Source: Circinella minor (Eukaryota > Mucoromycota > Mucoromycetes > Mucorales > Lichtheimiaceae). From it: 64,000 nt of DNA. The stretch covers positions 186,001 to 250,000 of the forward strand of contig JAEPRB010000001.1 in NCBI GenBank assembly GCA_016758965.1, given 5' to 3'. The notes below the pieces were generated by a model. The model saw only the letters and a program-made list of their open reading frames with translations, did not search any database and was not told where the DNA came from. Shown here in pieces: positions 60,475 through 64,000 of the stretch. Made by a program: the position numbers and the translations under genes. Position 1 is the first letter of the stretch; each line of letters begins with the position of its first letter.

Positions 60475-62428
60475 ATGTCTCATCAAAGTGGAATTAAAGG
60501 TATATCTACTAATATTTTCTCGGTTTTGATATTTTTATAAAAAAAAAAAAACTTATTTAATTAAATTATTTTATCATTTTTAGTTTCGGACGAATTGGCA
60601 AAGACGTTTGCTGATGCTACTTCTAACGGAAATACTCGTATTTTACGTGTGTCCATTGTAAAAGGTAATATATATATATATATATAAACGTCCAGGATGA
60701 GAGATGAGATGGTAGAAAGAAAATTATAACTTTTTTAAAACTATATAAAATGGTAAAAAACTTATACATAATAATAACAATAATAGAATCTTTGGAACCT
60801 AATGGTTCAGCACCTGTTGAATCAACTTTTGAAAAAGGTGAACCTCTCTCGTGGATTTAGATAGTATTAACAAATTGAATGGAGGGAAGGAGGGAGGGAG
60901 AGAGAGAGAGAGGTGTATTAAAGTAATATGACAGATGAGGTATAAAAGAAGAAAAGAAAATATTAACATAATTAGAATGTGGGTAATATAGATTACAATA
61001 AAGTGTTGGAATATTTGGATGAATCAACACCTTCTTACCTTTTGATTCGTCTCGATGACAAGGCAAATACTGGAAAATATAACTGGTTATTTTTAAGTTA
61101 TGTTCCTGATAATGCCAAGATTCGTGATAAAATGATTTATGCCAGTACACGTGCCAGTTTGACAAAAGAATTAGGTGATAATCATTTTACTGATAGTATT
61201 TATGGAACTACCAAGGTAAATAAAACTATATATGAAAAAAATATATAATTCAATCAATTAACTCATTGCTTTTTATAATCTAGGATGATGTAAACTATGA
61301 TGGATATAAAAAACATTTAGTACACAAAAAAGCTGAAGCTCCTCTTACACAACGTGAACGTGAATTGGAAGAAATTAAGCGTGCAGAGGTAAAATAAATA
61401 AATAAATAATAAAAAAAAGATAAATTAACTTTTTTATTATTAGGCCAATACTGCAACTGATTATCAAGGTGCTAGTACAAGAAGAACATATGCTCCAGGC
61501 ATTGCTTTTCCATTTACTGATAAAGCATTAGAAGCTTTACGTGAATTACAAAAACCTAAAGATGAACGTAAAACAAACTTTGTATCATTGGTAAATTGAA
61601 ATATTTTATATGGTTGGGGGGTGGGGAGGAGGAGGAGGAGGAAAGAAAAAGATAAATGATATTAAAACCTATTTTATGATAGTATTTGGAAAAGGAAACT
61701 ATTGAACTTGATACTACATCTGATGTTTCTATTAATGATGTTCATTCAAAACTTCCTGAAAATGCACCAAGATTTACATTTTATACTCTTACAGTTGATA
61801 ATACGGATGTAGTGTGTAAGTATTTAAAATTTGTTATGATATCAATAATCAAAACTAATGTATTTATATGTAAATAGTGTTTATTTATACTTGTCCATCA
61901 TCATCAAAGATTCGTGAACGTATGCTTTATTCTTCATCTAAAGCTAATGTTATTACCAATGCTAGTTCTGAACTTAATCTTGAAGTGACTAAGAAGGTAA
62001 GTTATTTTATATATAGATTAAAAAGATTTGAAAATAAATGATTTTATTTTATATAGTTAGAAACGAGTGATCCATCTGATTTAACTGAAGATTATTTATT
62101 GGAAGAAGTACGTCATAAAAAAGCATCCTCTGGAGGATCAGGAGCATCAACTGCAGGTGGAGGTTTAAGTATTGTTGAACAACGTATTCAAATGCTTAGT
62201 GGACCTAAACAGGGTGGATTTAAACGACCTGTTGCTCCTGGTAGACGAAGACCTGCAGGAGCTACACCTACAGCAACTACCTTTGCTAATAATAATAATA
62301 ATAATAATACCAATAATTCTACATCAAGTACTACTACAACTGAATCAAATAATGATTCTTCTTCGTCTACTAATGATGATTCATCTAATAAATCACCAGA
62401 AACAACAGAAACAACAGATGAACAATAG
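60475..62428 (+). CDS. TWF1: Twinfilin (actin monomer-binding, two ADF-H domains)
   Basis: Nine exons, 60475..60499, 60584..60664, 60787..60837, 60992..61215, 61284..61388, 61444..61590, 61683..61815, 61878..61996 and 62057..62428, join in frame to 418 residues. Two cofilin-like domains are clear. The first has YNWLFLSYVPDNAKIRDKMI and YASTRASLTKELG; the second has TFYTLTVDNTDVV, then LFIYTCPSSSKIRERMLYSS and SKANVITN. Between them sits the conserved linker GIAFPFTDKALEALREL. The C-terminus (RRRPAG followed by Asn/Thr/Ser-rich tail) includes the basic stretch that binds capping protein and phosphoinositides in other twinfilins. The protein sequesters ADP-actin and promotes barbed-end turnover at cortical patches. 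The Asn run near 62288-62310 is encoded by an AAT repeat. Confidence 0.95.
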
Positions 62429-62669
62429 TATTTATAACAAATAATTTAATAAAGATATTAAAAAGAAAAGATGAATTATTTATTATTATTATCGATATTA
62501 AAGTATTATAAAGAGTAATTTAAAAAAAGAAAGAAATGAATAATATACATATATATATATATACATATATATACTTCTACAACTAAAAAATAAAAAAAAA
62601 GAAACAAAACAGACTAATAAATCTACTAATTAAAATTATATCACAAAATGATTTATGATAAAATTGGTT
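62429..62669. terminator. Convergent 3' ends of twinfilin and SUR7-like genes
   Basis: A 241-bp AT-rich spacer with AATAAA-like sequences near 62448 (AATAAAG) on the plus strand. It must contain both polyadenylation regions. Placement of the exact sites is not possible by eye. Confidence 0.4.
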
Positions 62670-63615
62670 TTAAAAAGGTCTTGAAGAACCACCAGGACCT
62701 GCTGATCCTTGCATATTAGTATTCATAGCAGGTGGAGCATTCATATTAGGTGGAGCATTCATAGTAGGAGGAGCATTCATCATTTGAGGATGAGGAGATG
62801 GAGGAGCTGCTGTCTTTGAATATCGATTATCCTTCTTACTAAACATGCCTCCACCACCATAACCAGTTTCTGGATCACCCACACGATTTCGATTACTTTC
62901 TCTTGGACCACCACAACATGTACCCATGAAAGATAGATAACCAATTAAGAGACAACCCATGGCACCAAGTAAAGTCCAAATCGAATTACCTACTTTACCA
63001 TACCAACCATCAGGTAAAGCCTTGTTATAAGAAATAGCCAATACCAAACCAATAATGAAAGCAGCAATGGTTACAAGGAAATTGAGTAAAGTAAGTGTTG
63101 ACATACTAGCACCTGGTAATCGATGGAAACGTTTACCACAACAAAACATGATAGGCATACTCATTAACCATAATACGAAACTAAGACAAGTACCCGCCAT
63201 AGTTAATGAAAACAAAGCAGTAAACAAATGTCTAAAATGACCACCATTAGGTTGATATTGGGATGGCATATTTTGACCCACTTCAGGTGTTTTACCCCAA
63301 TTATAAGAATTTTCAGCCTTTGTACAACTTTCAACAGAATTTGATGTTCCTTGACAATAATTCCTAATAATAAAATATTCAATTTTGATATTAAAAAAAA
63401 AAAAAATGACATTTATCAATAAATAAAATGATCTTTCTTTTTTACCATAAACCATTTTTATAAGACAAATTTTGTTGATGATTATAGGATTCTTGGAATG
63501 CCATAGCTCTTAAAAAGTCTCTATTGGATAATAGACCAATCATTGGGAACAAATGAAGTAAAAAAGAGAATAATAGAAATAGTGAACCCAATAGGGTACA
63601 GCACTTGAACAACAT
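62670..63615 (-). CDS. SUR7/PalI family four-span membrane protein
   Basis: Two exons, complement(62670..63363, 63446..63615), join in frame to 287 residues. The first transmembrane segment is at the N-terminus (LLGSLFLLFSFLLHLFPMIG). A loop with two cysteines follows (NYCQGTSNSVESCTKAENS), as in claudin-like SUR7/PalI proteins. Three more membrane segments come next (LFTALFSLTMAGTCLSFVLW, LLNFLVTIAAFIIGLVLAIS and IWTLLGAMGCLLIGYLSFMG). The cytosolic tail is Pro/Asn-rich with an imperfect MNAPP repeat. Members sit in plasma-membrane domains (eisosomes) or in ambient-pH signalling (Rim9/PalI); which one applies here cannot be told. The gene is convergent with twinfilin. Confidence 0.85.
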
Positions 63616-64000
63616 TTTTTTTTGTTTTTTGTTTTTTTGATAATAAATAAAATTTAGTAAGAAAAAATGGGGAAAAAAAAAGTTGATCAATGAATATACA
63701 AGCCTTTCGTTTTTAAATGGTTTATTTTTCAATTATATTTACACCCATCCACATACTATATACTTCTACTACAAGGGCTATTGAATTAAAAAATAAAAAC
63801 TACCGGGGATGAACAAGGGTTGATGATAGGTAAGTGGGAAAAGAAGTAAGAAGGGTTTTTATATATATATAAAACATTATAATCCATTTCTTTCAACTTG
63901 TCAAAATATTTTTCATGGGTTTAAAAAAAAATCATTTGAAATCGGTTTTTATTACATACCCCTCCCCCCTCTCCTCTCTCTCACTCTCTCACTCTCTCAC
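63616..64000 (-). promoter_or_regulatory. Upstream region of the SUR7-like gene
   Basis: Leader and promoter region on the minus strand. The window ends in a CT-rich stretch (CTCTCTCAC units at 63975-64000), which on the minus strand is a GA-rich tract 360-385 bp upstream of the start codon. Confidence 0.45.

Noticed and set aside
1..64000. CRISPR arrays, rRNA and tRNA genes
   Set aside because: No spaced direct repeats of CRISPR type and no A-box/B-box pair with cloverleaf potential were found by eye; a tRNA scan program would be needed to exclude tRNAs fully.

Overview
The window is nuclear DNA of a fungus and most probably of an early-diverging one (Mucoromycota, Mucorales-like). It is strongly AT-rich, with genes rich in short introns (about 50-170 bp, GTAAGT/GTATGT donors, TAG or CAG acceptors), Asn/Gln-rich low-complexity protein segments, and a fungal gene set: Cdc24-type RhoGEF, Zn2Cys6 factor, Nab2-type CCCH protein, SUR7/PalI-like membrane protein and twinfilin. 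A short MT-A70 protein of the MTA1 (DNA N6-adenine methyltransferase) type also fits early-diverging fungi. No prokaryotic, organellar or rRNA features were seen, and I found no convincing tRNA gene. Exon coordinates below were joined by hand from splice sites and reading frame.

Layout. At 1-99 is the last exon of a gene entering from the left. 0.9-4.2 kb (-) is a Cdc24-like GEF; 6.1-8.2 kb (-) a TPR/J-domain co-chaperone; 8.6-11.5 kb a graveyard of transposon-derived sequence (a Fanzor/TnpB-like C-terminal remnant, then a DDE-transposase-like pseudogene). 11.8-13.6 kb (+) is a tandem BTB/T1 protein, 16.5 kb (+) a small zinc-finger protein, and 20.5-21.7 kb (-) a secreted protein made mostly of an 8-residue Asp/Lys repeat. 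Guanine deaminase (-) and UDP-glucose pyrophosphorylase (+) share a divergent promoter at 25.2-25.75 kb. A Zn2Cys6 factor with a long poly-Gln tract and a protein-L-isoaspartate methyltransferase follow on the minus strand (28-33 kb).

About 33.2-44.5 kb is gene-poor and holds at least two broken genes (an unrecognised one with three frameshifts, and an F-box/LRR-like one). Then come a polytopic membrane protein (44.5-45.4 kb, -), a Nab2-like protein (47.5-49.5 kb, +), an AIG1/FAR-17a family protein (49.9-50.9 kb, -) and an aldo/keto reductase (52.2-53.9 kb, +). 53.9-56.5 kb contains an LTR-retrotransposon integrase scrap. The MTA1-like methyltransferase lies at 56.5-57.8 kb (+). 58.1-60.0 kb holds a metallophosphatase pseudogene and a second, inverted copy of the Fanzor-like remnant. 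Twinfilin (+) and a SUR7-like protein (-) converge at the right end.

There is no operon or cluster logic: intact genes are unrelated housekeeping and regulatory genes, separated by AT-rich spacers in which decayed mobile DNA and pseudogenes accumulate. The most notable items are the MTA1-like gene and the inverted pair of Fanzor-like remnants about 50 kb apart.
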